Assembly: GCA_947095585.1 (NCBI GenBank)
Contig: OX352762.1
Location: 94,276,249-94,340,248, forward strand
DNA length: 64,000 bases
From: Nephrocerus scutellatus
Taxonomy: Eukaryota; Arthropoda; Insecta; Diptera; Pipunculidae
Direction: 5' to 3'
Position numbers and translations under genes: made by a program. Below the pieces are notes generated by a model. It did not search any database and was not told where the DNA came from. It saw nothing but the letters and a program-made list of their open reading frames with translations. Below are positions 35,085-48,300 of the stretch, piece by piece; the first letter of the stretch is position 1; each line of letters opens with the position of its first letter.

Positions 35085-35310
35085 AAGCGGAGCTTCTCAT
35101 CTCGCCATATAAATAATTATAATTCAGTCTAAAGACTTAAATAAGAGTTATTGTCGAAAAACCGCGTTTTTTCTTAAAATTTTCCCCTAAAGCTGTTCTT
35201 CTAAATTATAAAAAAAATCTCTAAATTACGCTATCGCAAATCGATCACTAAGAAATCGTTTTTAAAAAAAAGTCCCATCAAATTCTGACTGGTAGAAGCT
35301 ATACCACAAA
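35085..35310 (+). repeat. Dispersed repeat shared with 58.6-59.1 kb
   Basis: The blocks gagcttctcatctcgccata, ataattcagtctaaagact and aaattctgactggtagaagc align in the same order with the reverse complement of 59140-58990. Non-coding; class unknown. Confidence 0.6.
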
Positions 35311-35490
35311 CTACACTCGCTCAGCGAAGTCGAGTCGAAATTTGGCTGATTACCAGGAGTGGAAAAGTTTAAATGATGGTTTCAATAGCTCCTACAAGTG
35401 ACTGTATGAATGTATCTTTGTTTTGATATTGACTCGTGGTTGGTACTTGTGTTTCAATTTTTTGTTTGCTTTAAATATTTATAATAATCC

Positions 35491-35751
35491 TCACTAATAT
35501 TATAAATGTGATAGTAAGTCTGTGTGTGTCTGTTACCTTTTCACGGCTAAACGGCTGGAGCGATTTGGCTCATTTTTTCTTAAATGTTCGTAATATTCCG
35601 GGGATTATATGTACCCGGAAAATTGGAAAATTCGGGAAAACTGAAAAAATGCCATTTTACATTGGATTTATGTTATTTTAGCTTTTTATGGGTCAAAATT
35701 GGGGGTTGGTGTCGGCTCGTTCCGGGTAACGCTGTGGTTAACAACTATTAA
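35491..35751 (+). mobile_element. Short Helitron-like non-autonomous fragment
   Basis: Starts TCCTCACTAATATTATAAATG, a 5' start style common to insect Helitron-type repeats, with a tgtgtgtctgttacc stretch and cacggctaaacggctgg. It ends near ccgggtaac…ggttaacaacta, which matches the 3' end at 5328 (ccgggtaactcc, ggttaacaactag). About 260 bp, no coding. The final CTRR is degenerate (CTAT). Confidence 0.5.
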
Positions 35752-36231
35752 TATATAATAACATTTGTGTATGATAATATAAAATACATGAAATAAATAA
35801 AGCGACGCCATTGTTTATTTTGTCATATCAACTATACACCAACTCAGCGAAGTTCAATCTTTCAACCCATGTGCTGAAACAATAGGGTCGAACATTAAAC
35901 TCCACTCTAACTCAACCTGTCATCCCTGCATGTAAGCATAGTACTAAAAACACAGCTTGTATATGACATTTTGTTCACATTCACAATTTAAAACAGCAAA
36001 GAATCAAAACAAACAATAGGAAATCAGTCTAACCAAAAACCAAAGAGTAGAGAGATTATTATTCAATACTCATTGGTCTCATCCATTTACTCACACATAC
36101 CGCGATATTCTTAAAAAAACAAAGTGCAAAATATACGTTAAAATAAAGTGTCAAAAGAATTTAACAGCTGATTTTGATGACGAAACAAGGTAGGTCTCCG
36201 TTCTCCGATAAGTGGCATCGTTAGAAGTTAG

Positions 36232-36237
36232 CACGTG
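36232..36237. promoter_or_regulatory. CACGTG E-box upstream of midasin
   Basis: A perfect palindromic CACGTG lies about 160 bp before the midasin start codon. Myc/Max binds this motif at many ribosome-biogenesis genes in flies (family knowledge). A possible 5'-UTR intron (donor near 36190, acceptor at 36377) would place it inside that intron. Function is inferred only from motif and position. Confidence 0.35.
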
Positions 36238-36393
36238 TTTTTGTCGGAAGAGACGACAGGCGATTAGTACTTTTGTTTTTGTAGTAGTATTTGAAAATTG
36301 AAACTTGAAGCACGCTTAAAATTTTATTGAAATATTTTTTAAAAAGTAGCGGGTTGTTTCTCTACACTTTTCAACAGGTAACAAAAAAAAAAC

Positions 36394-39300
36394 ATGGAAA
36401 TAAATGTGGATAAATTTCGCCGGTCTGTACAACATTTGTTGTCTTTGTTACCAACCAGGAATAAGCAACTTAACGATTTCTTAGGATTATCGGTATGCAT
36501 AGTAACTCATTTGGGAGCTTAGAACTATTCAATTATATTTAAAAACTGTTGCACTTTAGAATATTTCAGAAAAAGACGTGGAACAATTGCTTGAATATTT
36601 GGGTGTAAAACTGCTGGATCCAGATTACACAGAAAACATTGCTGTTGCCTTTTTGGATAGCCTTCTGCTGATTGTGTCGTCAACGTTTCCTTGTGATGAA
36701 GATGGTCACAACGAAAGTCTTGAGTATGAACTATACCAGAGAAAATGTGTTGCTATAGCTAAGCTCATGCGGTTCTCAGTGGATGTAAAGCGGTAATACG
36801 AATGGAAATGGAAATATTGAGCAATATTTTTATATAATTTAAAGAATGTGTATTCAATCATTATTATTCTTATATATTCTTTTCACAGATATGCAATAAA
36901 GTTCTTTCAAGCCAGACCAGAACCTTTTGAACCAATCGGGGACATCCCACAAAAGAAAGCAAAAACCGAAGAATCGCCATCAACTGGCCAAATTATTGAT
37001 TCATTCGCAATTGTCAAGTGTTGCTATCAGTTGCTTCATTCTGAACCGACATTTTTTAAAGAACTGTGGAATTGGTCAACTTTTGTAAAAACGAATCTTA
37101 AAAATCCATTTACCAATGTTTTGCATCAGCTTTACTACAATCATGTCATTTCCATTATTACCAATATGACACCGACTCAATTGAATAAGTTGAATGAGTT
37201 TATTCCCGCTGAGGCTTTACTTGCTTTCGATCGTGAGCAAAGTTATATTCCACAATTAAAAATATTTCAACAGCCTTCTCAAGAGAAGGAAACCTTGCTT
37301 ACATTAAATTTTTCTAGTCGTGTTGTGACTAACATTGAAGGTGTTCAGCTACCTGTTTACAACAATGAGAATCGCATATTCTACGCAAAAACCGATGGAA
37401 GCTACGATTCGATAGTAAGAGTAAACTCCACTAAAGTAAATTTGAGAAGTATTGCTCTCGGGATATCCTCGTCAAAAGCTGTCTGTCTATCCGGCCCTGT
37501 AGGATGCGGAAAAACCACACTTGTTGAATATTTAGCCCGTAAAACTGGACGAATATTTCCCAGACAAGTTGAAGTTGATAATCATCAAGAGAGTTTTGAA
37601 AAAAATACACTCCCCGCAGAGAATCAACCAAAAGAAAAATTCTCAAACGGAAAAAAACGCAAGAGCTCCTGCTCACAACCGATCATCGACACAAAACTTT
37701 CTTCAAAGATCAATAATAATGGCTTCCTGCGTATTCAGCTAGGAGATCAAACGGATAGTAAAATGCTACTTGGACAATATCGTTGCACAGATGTTCCTGG
37801 AGAATTCATTTGGTTGCCAGGTGTTCTTACGCAGGTAAAACTGAACAAGAAAATGTTTTATTCATTTAATATTCAATAAAATACATTTTAGGCCGTTATG
37901 AATGGGTATTGGTTACTTTTGGAGGATTTAGACCTAGCCACTAAAGACACTTTTACTGTTTTGAGCAATTTATTAGAGAATAATTTTCTGAGTGTTCCTG
38001 GTTTTCGTGATTGCGTAAAAATTGAGACAGGCTTTCAATTATTCGTTACAATAAGGTAAGCAAATACGGAAAATAATAATAAATGTCGCCATAAATATTA
38101 ATTCTTTTTGAACATCGTATAGTAATTAATTTAAAAAAAAATTTCTTCAACCTCTGCAGAACCAACAAATCAGGCAACTGCAGCCAGAAGTCATTGTATT
38201 CGCTCTTGGAAAAATATCTGTACACAATCAATATCCTACCACTTTCTCGTAATGAATTGTGCAAAATTGTTAGCATGAATTATCCAAAATTGGGTACAAT
38301 TGCTAATCGAATAGTCGACGTGTATCTCACTTTCTCCAGTGGAGATCACTCCTCCGCAGATAATCTGCGCAATCTAGAGTTTGATGAGAAGGCAGATACA
38401 ACCGAAAACTATACCGCCTTACCATTTGAGCAGGTCTTGCTGAGTGAGACAGTTTCAAATTCTGGTCGTCTTGTTTCCACTAGGGATCTTGTTAAGCTAT
38501 GTGAACGTTCAAATCCAATGTTCTCTGTCACGAGCTCGGAGTGCGCCTACTTTGTCTTTCAGAATGCGGTCGATGTATTTTGCTCGTATATGCCCCATTG
38601 CAAGGAGAAGACACGTCTGATTACTAGCATCGGTGCGAAACTTGGAATTATTCAGTCACGATGTGAATTTTTTGCAATCGAATACAAACCAGAAGTTTTG
38701 GTTGACAATGAACATATTAAAGTTGGTCGTGCTGAACTACTGTCCAAATCAATCGTGCACGATCAGGATGATGAGCACCATGATTGTAATGACCCCCAGA
38801 AAATAATTAAGAAACTCAAATTAAGTGAAAATTCAGAAAAATGCATGACGCCAAGCGTACGCATAAATCCATCATCGACAACATTTTCTTTCACGCGAAT
38901 GGCATCATGCATTCTCGAACGTATTGCTGTATGTGTTGCGCAAAATGAACCCATCCTTCTTGTGGGTGAAACTGGTGTCGGCAAAACATCATCTGTTCAA
39001 TACCTTGCAGAACGAACACAGCACAAACTGGTGGTAATCAACATGAACAATCAGTCGGATGTATCCGATTTAGTTGGTGGCTTCAAGCCGGTCGATTTGA
39101 ATTACGTAATTGATCCACTACGCTGCGAGTTCGAAATGCTCTTTCGCAAAACGTTCAATGTGAGCAAAAACGAAATGTTCCTCAATAAATTTTGTATGTG
39201 CTATAATCAAGGAAATTTTTCTGTGCTAATAAAGCTAATGATTACGGTGATAAATTCAGTTTTTCAAAAGGCTGACAATCAAATGATTAAAGGTATTGAT

Positions 39301-42300
39301 GACCTTGCGCGTTGGAAGAAATTACATGTAAAACTTCTTAAGCTGAATTCGCAGCTGAGTAAATCGATTAACATCTCATTTGCTTTTATTCCTGGTTCGC
39401 TGGTCAGTTGTATTCAAAATGGTGATTGGGTCCTCTTAGATGAAATTAATTTGGCATCAACTGAAACGCTTGAGTGTCTGTCGACAATCCTCGAACCGAA
39501 CGGATCGGTTGTTCTCCTAGAAAAAGGTGATTTCACGCCAATAAAAAGGCATCCAGCTTTTAGAATATTTGCCTGTATGAATCCTAACACTGATATTGGC
39601 AAGAAAGATCTCTCTGTCGGTATTCGCAACCGATTTACAGAATTCTTTGTTGACGAATTAACAACAGATAGGGATTTATCGTTGCTAGTTAGCGATTACC
39701 TGAAGAACACCGGAATCGATAAGAAGCGCGTAGCAAAAATTGTAAAACTGTATACGGAACTAAAGCAGCTTTCCAAGTTAGAGCTTAACGATGGGCTGGG
39801 CAATCGTCCCGTATTCTCGTTGCGTACATTATGCCGATCTCTTCGGATTTGCGCGAAAAATCTTTGTGGCTCAGTCGAGCGAAATCTCTACGAAAGTTTC
39901 TGCATGAGTTTTCTTACTCAACTCGATCCTGTTTCACATAATATCGTATTGGAACTCATAAAAGGATCAATGCTCAGCAATGTAAAGGCAGTTCTGTCGC
40001 AGGGAATTCCTAAACCTGGTGATGATTACCTTAATTTCGAGGGATACTGGATTCAAAGTGGACCAAAAGATTTTCTGGAATGCGCCAACTATATTTTGAC
40101 AGACAGTGTTAGAAAAAACCTTAAGGATTTGGCAAGAATCATTTCGATTGGAAAACTTCCCATACTTCTGCAAGGTCCTACCAGTGCTGGAAAAACAAGT
40201 CTAATAGAATACATTGCCAAGAAGAGTGGAAACCACTGCCTGCGTATCAACAATCATGAGCACACCGATTTGCAAGAGTACATTGGCACATACACGTCAG
40301 ATATCAGTGGAAAACTCACTTTCAAGGAGGGCGTACTAGTACAAGCAATGCGCAATGGCTTTTGGATAATTCTCGACGAACTTAATTTAGCATCAACTGA
40401 CATCCTGGAGGCTCTTAACCGAGTTCTCGATGACAATCGTGAACTCTTCATTCCTGAAACACAGACTGTGGTGAAAGCGCATTCAAATTTTATGCTCTTT
40501 GCAACACAGAACCCTCCCGGTTTGTATGGAGGTCGCAAGACCCTTTCGCGAGCTTTTAAGAATCGTTTCATTGAATTGCATTTCTCGGAGATTCCTCGTA
40601 ATGAGCTGGAAATTATTCTGGAGAAACGCTGCCTAATTCCAACTTCATATTCAAGGAAAATGGTGCAATGCATGTGGGATCTACAGAAAAACCGTAAGAC
40701 AACATCAAGAAATGTCTTTACGTTACGTGATCTATTCCGTTGGGGAAACCGTTATACTTTTGCTGACAAAAAACTGCTTGCCGATAGCAAATACGATTGG
40801 AATCAGCATTTAATTGAAGAAGGTTATCTGGTGCTTTCAGCAAAAGTACGGACAGACATCGAAATTGAAATTATCGAAGAAACACTTTATAGTAACTTCC
40901 GTAAGCGCGTCAACTTGAATCAACTGTTTGAATTGTCTGAATTTCATGTTTCACCGGTAACACACGATATCATAGCATCGATTAGAGCATTTACAAAGCG
41001 AAGCGATATCGTTTGGACGCACAACATGACACGCATGGCTGTTCTCACTGCCAAAGCTTTGCAATTTGATGAACCGGTGCTGCTCGTTGGTCCAACCGGT
41101 TGCGGGAAGACGACAGTTTGCCAGATTCTCGCCAGCATTCACAATGTCAATTTGCGTATTCTTAACTGTCATATGCACACCGAAGCGGCCGATTTTCTTG
41201 GTGGGCTACGACCATGCAGGTCGTCAAATAAGAATGATGATGGCACCACAAAAAATAATCTTTTCGAGTGGGCTGACGGGCCGCTCATTATTTCAATGCA
41301 AGAGGGAAATTATTTTATGGCTGATGAAATATCGCTAGCTGAAGATTCTGTGCTAGAACGTCTTAACTGCATTCTCGAGCCAGAGCGGACCGTATTGCTG
41401 GCGGAGAAAGGTGGTATCGTCTCATCAGACTCCACTGAAATTGTCAACGAATTTGTTATTAAAGCCAGTGAGGGGTTTCAGTTTCTGGCGACAATGAATC
41501 CTGGAGGGGATTTTGGTAAAAAAGAACTTTCTCTCGCTTTACGCAATCGATTCACAGAAATCTGGTGTAAACCCTCAGATATGCGAGAGGATCTTATTCG
41601 AATTGCCAGCAATTGCATGACAGCAAATATCAAAGAAACGCACACATCCCCAGGTCGTATTGTAAAAATCGCTGAATTCCTCGTTGAAATTGTATTTTTT
41701 ATCAGCGAAAAGGTAGAAAAATTCAAGTTCTCTGTCCGGGATATTCTAGCGTGGGCAAATTATCTAGCGGCAAATGCTCATTTACAATTTCCAGAAGCGT
41801 CTATATTTGGTTTGGAAACAATATTCCTTGATTCTTTAGAAATGTTACCTTACGAATCGCTGCAGAAAATCGAATCGATAAAACATCAAATAATTCTATT
41901 TGGTATTTCAAAAGCGAAAATAATACTCGATCTTGATTTTACACTCGATTACATTAAACAGCAACGAGGCGATGTAATAAAAATGGACGACGGTCTTTTT
42001 GGCATAAAACCATTTTTTATTCACGCAATCCCAGCGACTGCAGAAGCTGCAACTAGTAAGAATTTTTTCTTCGACGCTCCTACCACAAAAAAGAACCTCT
42101 TCCGCTTGCTGTCAGCATTGAGTTTAAATAAGCCCGTTCTCCTGGAAGGACCACCAGGTGTCGGGAAAACATCAATCGTTGAAAGCATTGCCCGAGCTAT
42201 TGGCTATAAAATTGTGCGAATTAACTTGTGTGAGCATACTGATTTATCTGACCTGTTTGGAACAGATCTACCCGCAGAAGACAGTCCAGCAATAAAACAA

Positions 42301-45300
42301 TGCGATGAGCAGATGTCTTTCGCAGAAGCAGTTGGTTCATTTGTGTGGCGTGATGGTCCCCTTTTGGCCGCTCTTAAAGGGGAAAATACTTGGATTTTAT
42401 TAGACGAGTTAAATTTGGCACCACAGTCGGTGCTAGAAGGTCTTAATGCAATTCTCGATCATCGTGGCGAAGTTTACATTCCTGAGCTGAATAAGACATT
42501 TGTGTTAAGCAAGCAGACACGAATTTTCGCCTGTCAGAATCCATTGCGTCAGGGAGGAAGTCGCAAGGGCCTTCCACAATCGTTCCTTAATCGTTTCAAC
42601 AAAGTCTACCTTCGCAAATTAACTACGCAAGATTTGCTTTTTGTTGTAAATGGAAAGTATGCGAAATCATTCGAAAAAATCCGGATTTACTTTGCAGAAT
42701 ATTTTAAGCACATAACGTCTGGCTGTAGTCAAAACGAAGAAAAAAATCTTTTCGAAATTTATCATCAGCGTAATTGTGATAATGCTGCACAACTGCCGCT
42801 GCCAGTAGCTGATGCAGCAGCAGTACTAATCGAATTTGATTTAGCTGAGCGTCTGGTTGGCTTCTCTGAAAAGCTAGATAAAGGCATAACCGATATGGAA
42901 TTCGGCTATAAGGGTGGTCCATTCGAAATAAATCTTCGCGATATTCTCCGCTGGTGTGATCTTCTTGTAAATCCCGAAACTGGCTTTATAATTAACTGTA
43001 AAAACTTGAAGGGTGGTATCGAGGATTTCCAAAATTTCTACGCAGCCTTCAAAATGTTCCTACTGACGCTGTATGAGCGCATGAAGTTAGTCTATTACCA
43101 GAGAATGCGATCCGATCAGGATAAGACATTCATACGCAGCGCCTTTGCTGAGGTATTCATTTGTAATGCGGACGAATTGAATGTAATTTCTGAGGATATC
43201 TCTCTCTATTGGACTGATTCGAAAATATATCTCAATGATATTGTTCTTTGTCGCGATTCAGTTGATGCCACGGATTCTAAAAATAATCGTGCTATTCCTG
43301 CGTTACTTCCAACAAAAAATAAGTCATATCCTTTGATATTGTCATCACAACGGGAACTTATAAAAAACCTTATTGAATGTGTTCACATGGATAAACCAGT
43401 TCTGCTCTGCGGACCCACCGACACAGGGAAAACAAAGCTCATAGACATTTTGTGCACAGTATCGAATCAAATATGCAATTCCGATAATATCGATGATTCC
43501 GTTACAGGCAGTTTCCAGCAGGTGAGTTTTTAAATTTTTATTTCAATAAAAGTCCCAAAATTTAAACCCTTTCTCTACGGATTCATCGTACAGATTGATT
43601 TAAATCGTCATTTGGAAGAAATTTCTCAAAGTGTTGAAGCAATTTTCAGCACGTACATTCGAAGTATGATACTGAAAGGTTCTGATGCAGACAGATTAGG
43701 AAATCTGCTGAGCACATGGAGTGATTATCTATGTTTAACAAGATCAAAACCAGGTGCGTGCTAAACTTTTTTAATTAAGTGAATTTTTTTTAAGCTACGT
43801 GTTTATTACTTACGTGGGCGTAAGCAAATCGCCAATAAATATTTCGACAGCTGCTACTTTTTATTTGACAAAAATCCTTTGTTTTTTTATTTATTTATTT
43901 ATTTTAATGCAATTTTCTTTTAAAAAGAAACAAATTTAACTTTGTTAATGATTTTAATTTCTTGGCTATACATTGCGCCGGTTATTTTACCAAACAGCGA
44001 TTAGTCAAGTTAATTATAGGCTACCTAAGGTTAGGTTAGGTTGCGGTGGCAGCTAATGCTCACTTAGACCATTCGTGGTCCTTAGTGTTACCACGGAATC
44101 TTATACCTTTTCAGAAGATCCATTCAGAGCTCCTAATGAATCGAAGTATATCTCGAACTTTGCCGATTTCGAGATCTGATAGGCATGCCGGACATGAGCA
44201 AAGAAGATGTTCTATGGTCTCCTCCTCCTCCTCGTCCATGCAGCTTCTGCAGAAGTCATTATATACGACACCCATCCTTCTCACGTGTTTCCCTAAAAGG
44301 CAGTGTCCTGTCATTATACCTACAACCGTTTTTAGTTCAAGCGCAGTTGAACGCTTTAAGTCCAGCTTCGGCCAGACCTGTCTTGACATATTGCAAGGGA
44401 AGGTGTTTTCCCACCTTACATTTCTTATTGTTTCTGCCTCTTTCCGAAGCTCAAATTTCAGTGTCACGATATGACTCCCTACCTCTGCCCTTTCCGGTAG
44501 CAGCTGGAGTGTCGTACCACGTCTAGCTAATTCGTCCGTTCCCCTCAACATCTGTGTGGCTCGAGACCCATATGATCCCTATATTGAACTTCTCACTCAT
44601 CTCGTTAAGAGAGGAGTGACAGCTCAACGCCACCTATTTCAGCGAGAACGCCTCCAACGATTTTATGGCCGCCGGACTGTACACATAAATGATAATCTTA
44701 TTTGAAGATAGTACATTATGCTTCAGCCAACTCATAACCTCTTCAATCGCTATCACCTCAGCCTGGTATGCGCTGCAGCGATCAGGTAGACGGACAGAGA
44801 TGCTTACTTTCAGCTTGTCACAGAAGACTCCTGCTCCTACTTTACCGTCTTGCTTAGAGCCATCCGTGAAAAACTGTATTGTTTCATTATCGGTTACGGA
44901 TCCACTCTTCATTCTTCTCTGGAGGGTATTGTTGTCCGAAAACCTTTTTGAAAGCATAACACTGGTGTTATGTAATCAAGTTTCGCCAGCTCTTGCTTTA
45001 GCGATTTAGTTATGGTGGAGTGCCCCTTTTGAAGACTTGTCCAGAGTCGCGTAGCTGTACTTGCCGCTTACTGTTTGCCAAATATATCTAGAGGGATAAG
45101 GTGGAGCATAACCTCTAGAGCGCGAGTTGGTGTAGATCTCAGCGCCCCGCTTATAAGCATACAGGCCGCTCTTTGTACCTTCCCCAATATGTATACTTTT
45201 ATACGTTGTTTTTTCCATAGCTGGCCACCATACGCTTACCCCGTACAGTAGTATTGGTCTCACTTCCGAAGTGTAAAGCTAGTGTACCGGCTTTGGTTTC

Positions 45301-48300
45301 AAACCCCATTTTTTACCAATGGCGTTCTTGCATGGGTATAAAGCAATATTCGCTTTATTTACTCGTTCTAATTTATTAGGTTTCCAGTTTAGTTTCCTGT
45401 CAAAGATTGTCCCAAAAAATCTTGCTTTATCACGTAACGTTTTTACGTAAGCTTATGCACACTTAAATCCATTATAGTTGGCCCTTAACGCTGCTTTGCC
45501 ACATTTTGCTTTGATATTTTAGTTGGCAGCGTTTGCTTTCCAAAATTGTGTCTCCTTACCGTGCGTGATAGATAGAAAAAAACAATTAGTATTCTCTTAT
45601 ATGCGTATATATGAAAATCAATAAATTCCATGGCACAGTTGACATCCCTTTCACTTATTTTACAGTAAATTAAATGACTCATGCACGCGTAAAGGGTTTC
45701 GCACCATTATAAGGCTCGGCTATATGCTTAGCACAGCGTGGGCGTTAAGAGAAAATGCAAGAGAAAATGGGAGATGTCTATTAGCTTGTGTTTTGAGTGC
45801 CTGTGTATCATAGCGATGTGGAAAGGCAGAGCTTGGCAAAGCCTTCCACCTACGTGTTGTACGACTGAAGAACAAATCTCTGAACTTAACTGTACGTTCG
45901 AAAATTGTCATGAGAGTAAATTGGGTTTTGAGTGCCACGAGTGCGGTTGAATTTAAGAGGTTGCATGCAACTGATTGGGGCAAATAAGCGCCTTGTAGAT
46001 AGTAGCCAGATCAGAGAGAGTGAAATATTTTAAGCACCGTGTGAGAAAACAAACATTTCAAGCATTTTTGGCGTTGGAAAATAAGGGGTAATTCCACATA
46101 CCGAGAATGGAGAATTTTTCAATTTCTTTAATAATTCTACTCTATTATTTTCTCCCTATTTTATTATACTCTATTATTATAATTGTATCACTTGATCCAC
46201 ATTGTGCAATCGTCATTGCAGGTGATTTCAATGTACACTATTCTAGTTGGCTTCGCTATTCAGGCTTCACAATACCACATAGAAGGGATGTTGAGGTATT
46301 TGCTGAGTTAAAAAGTCTTATTCAGCTTGTGTATGAGCCCACAAGTATTCCAGACACTGTAAGTCATAAGGCTAATACTCTTGACTTGTTTCTTAACTCT
46401 CATCCTAAAATTTACACCGTCAGTGTATCATAAACCTCTAAGCCACGCAGTTAAAAAAATAAAAGTTTTTAAAAACTTAGTTTTTCGGGTACAAACTTTT
46501 ATTTGTACATCGAAACACGTCACAGTTATTTGGTAATAATCGCCAAAATATCTGTTTTTGAGGTCGGAACTATTTCAAAGTATTTTTTTCCACGCATCAA
46601 ACGCGCCAGACGCGACTCGCGAACGTGTCAAACGCGTGATATCAAATTTGGACCCTGAAATTGAGCTGCTCACGAAATTTCAGCCCTCTAAGTCGTGCGA
46701 AAGGTGGTTAAAAAAGACCTAAAAAACGATAACACACACGCGCCACATACGTCTATGCCATATCTATATAAAAAATGCTATTTTGGACTTAGACACTCAC
46801 AAAATTCAGTTCTCTAGGTCGTGTGAAAGTAAGTTACAAAGAACCTCAAAGAAGTCAAAAAAATCACACGCGCCACGCGTCATATGTGGAATATAAAAAA
46901 TGCTATTTTTGACTTAGACACTCACATAATTTCAGCTATCTAGGTCATGTGGAAAGTAAATAAAAAGTACCTCAAAGAAGCCAAAAAAATGTAAAACCCA
47001 TTACACGCGCCACACGCGACACGCGTCATACGCGGAATATAAAAAATGCTCACAAAATTTCAGCTCTCTAGGTCTTGTGGAAGTTGGTTAAAATGGACCT
47101 CAAAATTGTCGAAAATACAGATAAAAAGGGGTCAAGTTCAATAAAAGTTTTTAAAAACTCCTAAAAGAAAAGTATGGTTACAGGGGAAAGCCAACTGGGA
47201 TGGCCATAACAATTTCTTTATGAGTATTAAGTGCCGATAGTGGTGTGGATGTCAGTTCTAGCTAGAGGCTACTAGGACCGGGAGGAATGCTTTCGGTCAT
47301 ATAAAAAAAACCCCACTGTGGAAAACCGAACTAAATTTAGACGACTCAGAAATTATTGCAAACCCTCCTTAGACGATTCAAATTCGACTATGACTAGAGT
47401 AAATATTTTGGGCCATTCGTGAAACGAATTAAAAATACTGCCTCGTCATCAATTCCAACGCTCATTCACAGTGACATTCTAACCGTCAGCTCTATAGACA
47501 AGGCCAATTTGCTCTCTTCACATCTCGCTGCTAGCTTCACGCTACCAAATAGCGCGTTGTCGCCGCTTGTACTTTCAAGAGTCGAATCCTCTTTGGGACT
47601 GATCTACTTTCGTACTCGGCAAGTAGCAATAGTATTTAATCTCTCAACATTCATAAAGCTGCTTGGTCTGATGGTATTCCCGCCACAGTTTTGAAGAAGT
47701 GTTCTTCAACGTTGGCATTCCCACTGCGCAGGCTTTTCCATTTCTCTTATTATTCTGGAGTCTTCCCAAGAGATTGGAAACCAGCCTTTATCCTACTTAT
47801 ATTCGTAAAAAAGGCGAACCGTCATCTCCTTCCTCGTACTCATTGTGCTAACGTCCATGCCTTCCAAGGTTATGGAAACGCTGATCAATCGTAAGCTTAT
47901 GCAACACCTTGAAGCAAAGTTGTTGCACTTAACATTTCCAAGGCATTTTAGAAAAAATCAACACAGTGCTATTGACTTTAGTCAGTAAATTCTCACGCGC
48001 TTTCCTAATCGAGCAAATTTTATTGTATTGGCATCAGTTTCAAACTCCATTAGGCATAATGAAAGAAAACTATATGATCCACAAGCATTTGAGAAGCATG
48101 TAGATGGACATCTCCCCTTTTCTTCTGATTAATTCCAGAGCGCCAACTTTGTGCCTAGCACAATACCTTGCGCGAGTGTTTATAAAAAAAATACGATTCT
48201 GCAAGTAGCAATTTTTTATTTTTGTTTTTGAAAACAGTATGTTCAATTAACAACAAGTATATAATGCAAAGGGACATTTATGAATCGGACGTGTAAAATC

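Larger units (their letters stand above)
34153..36393. other. Divergent intergenic spacer between DMAP1 and midasin
   Basis: About 2.2 kb between two divergent start codons, so it should hold both promoters. It also contains a LINE 3' fragment (34.62-34.76 kb), a dispersed repeat (35.09-35.31 kb) and a Helitron-like fragment (35.49-35.75 kb). The clean sequence nearest each gene is 34,153-34,600 and 35,760-36,393. No TATA box is obvious. Short open frames here have no family motif. Confidence 0.6.

Noticed and set aside
36578..36796. 72-codon frame as an independent small gene
   Set aside because: It is midasin exon 2 with correct splice sites and phase at both ends.
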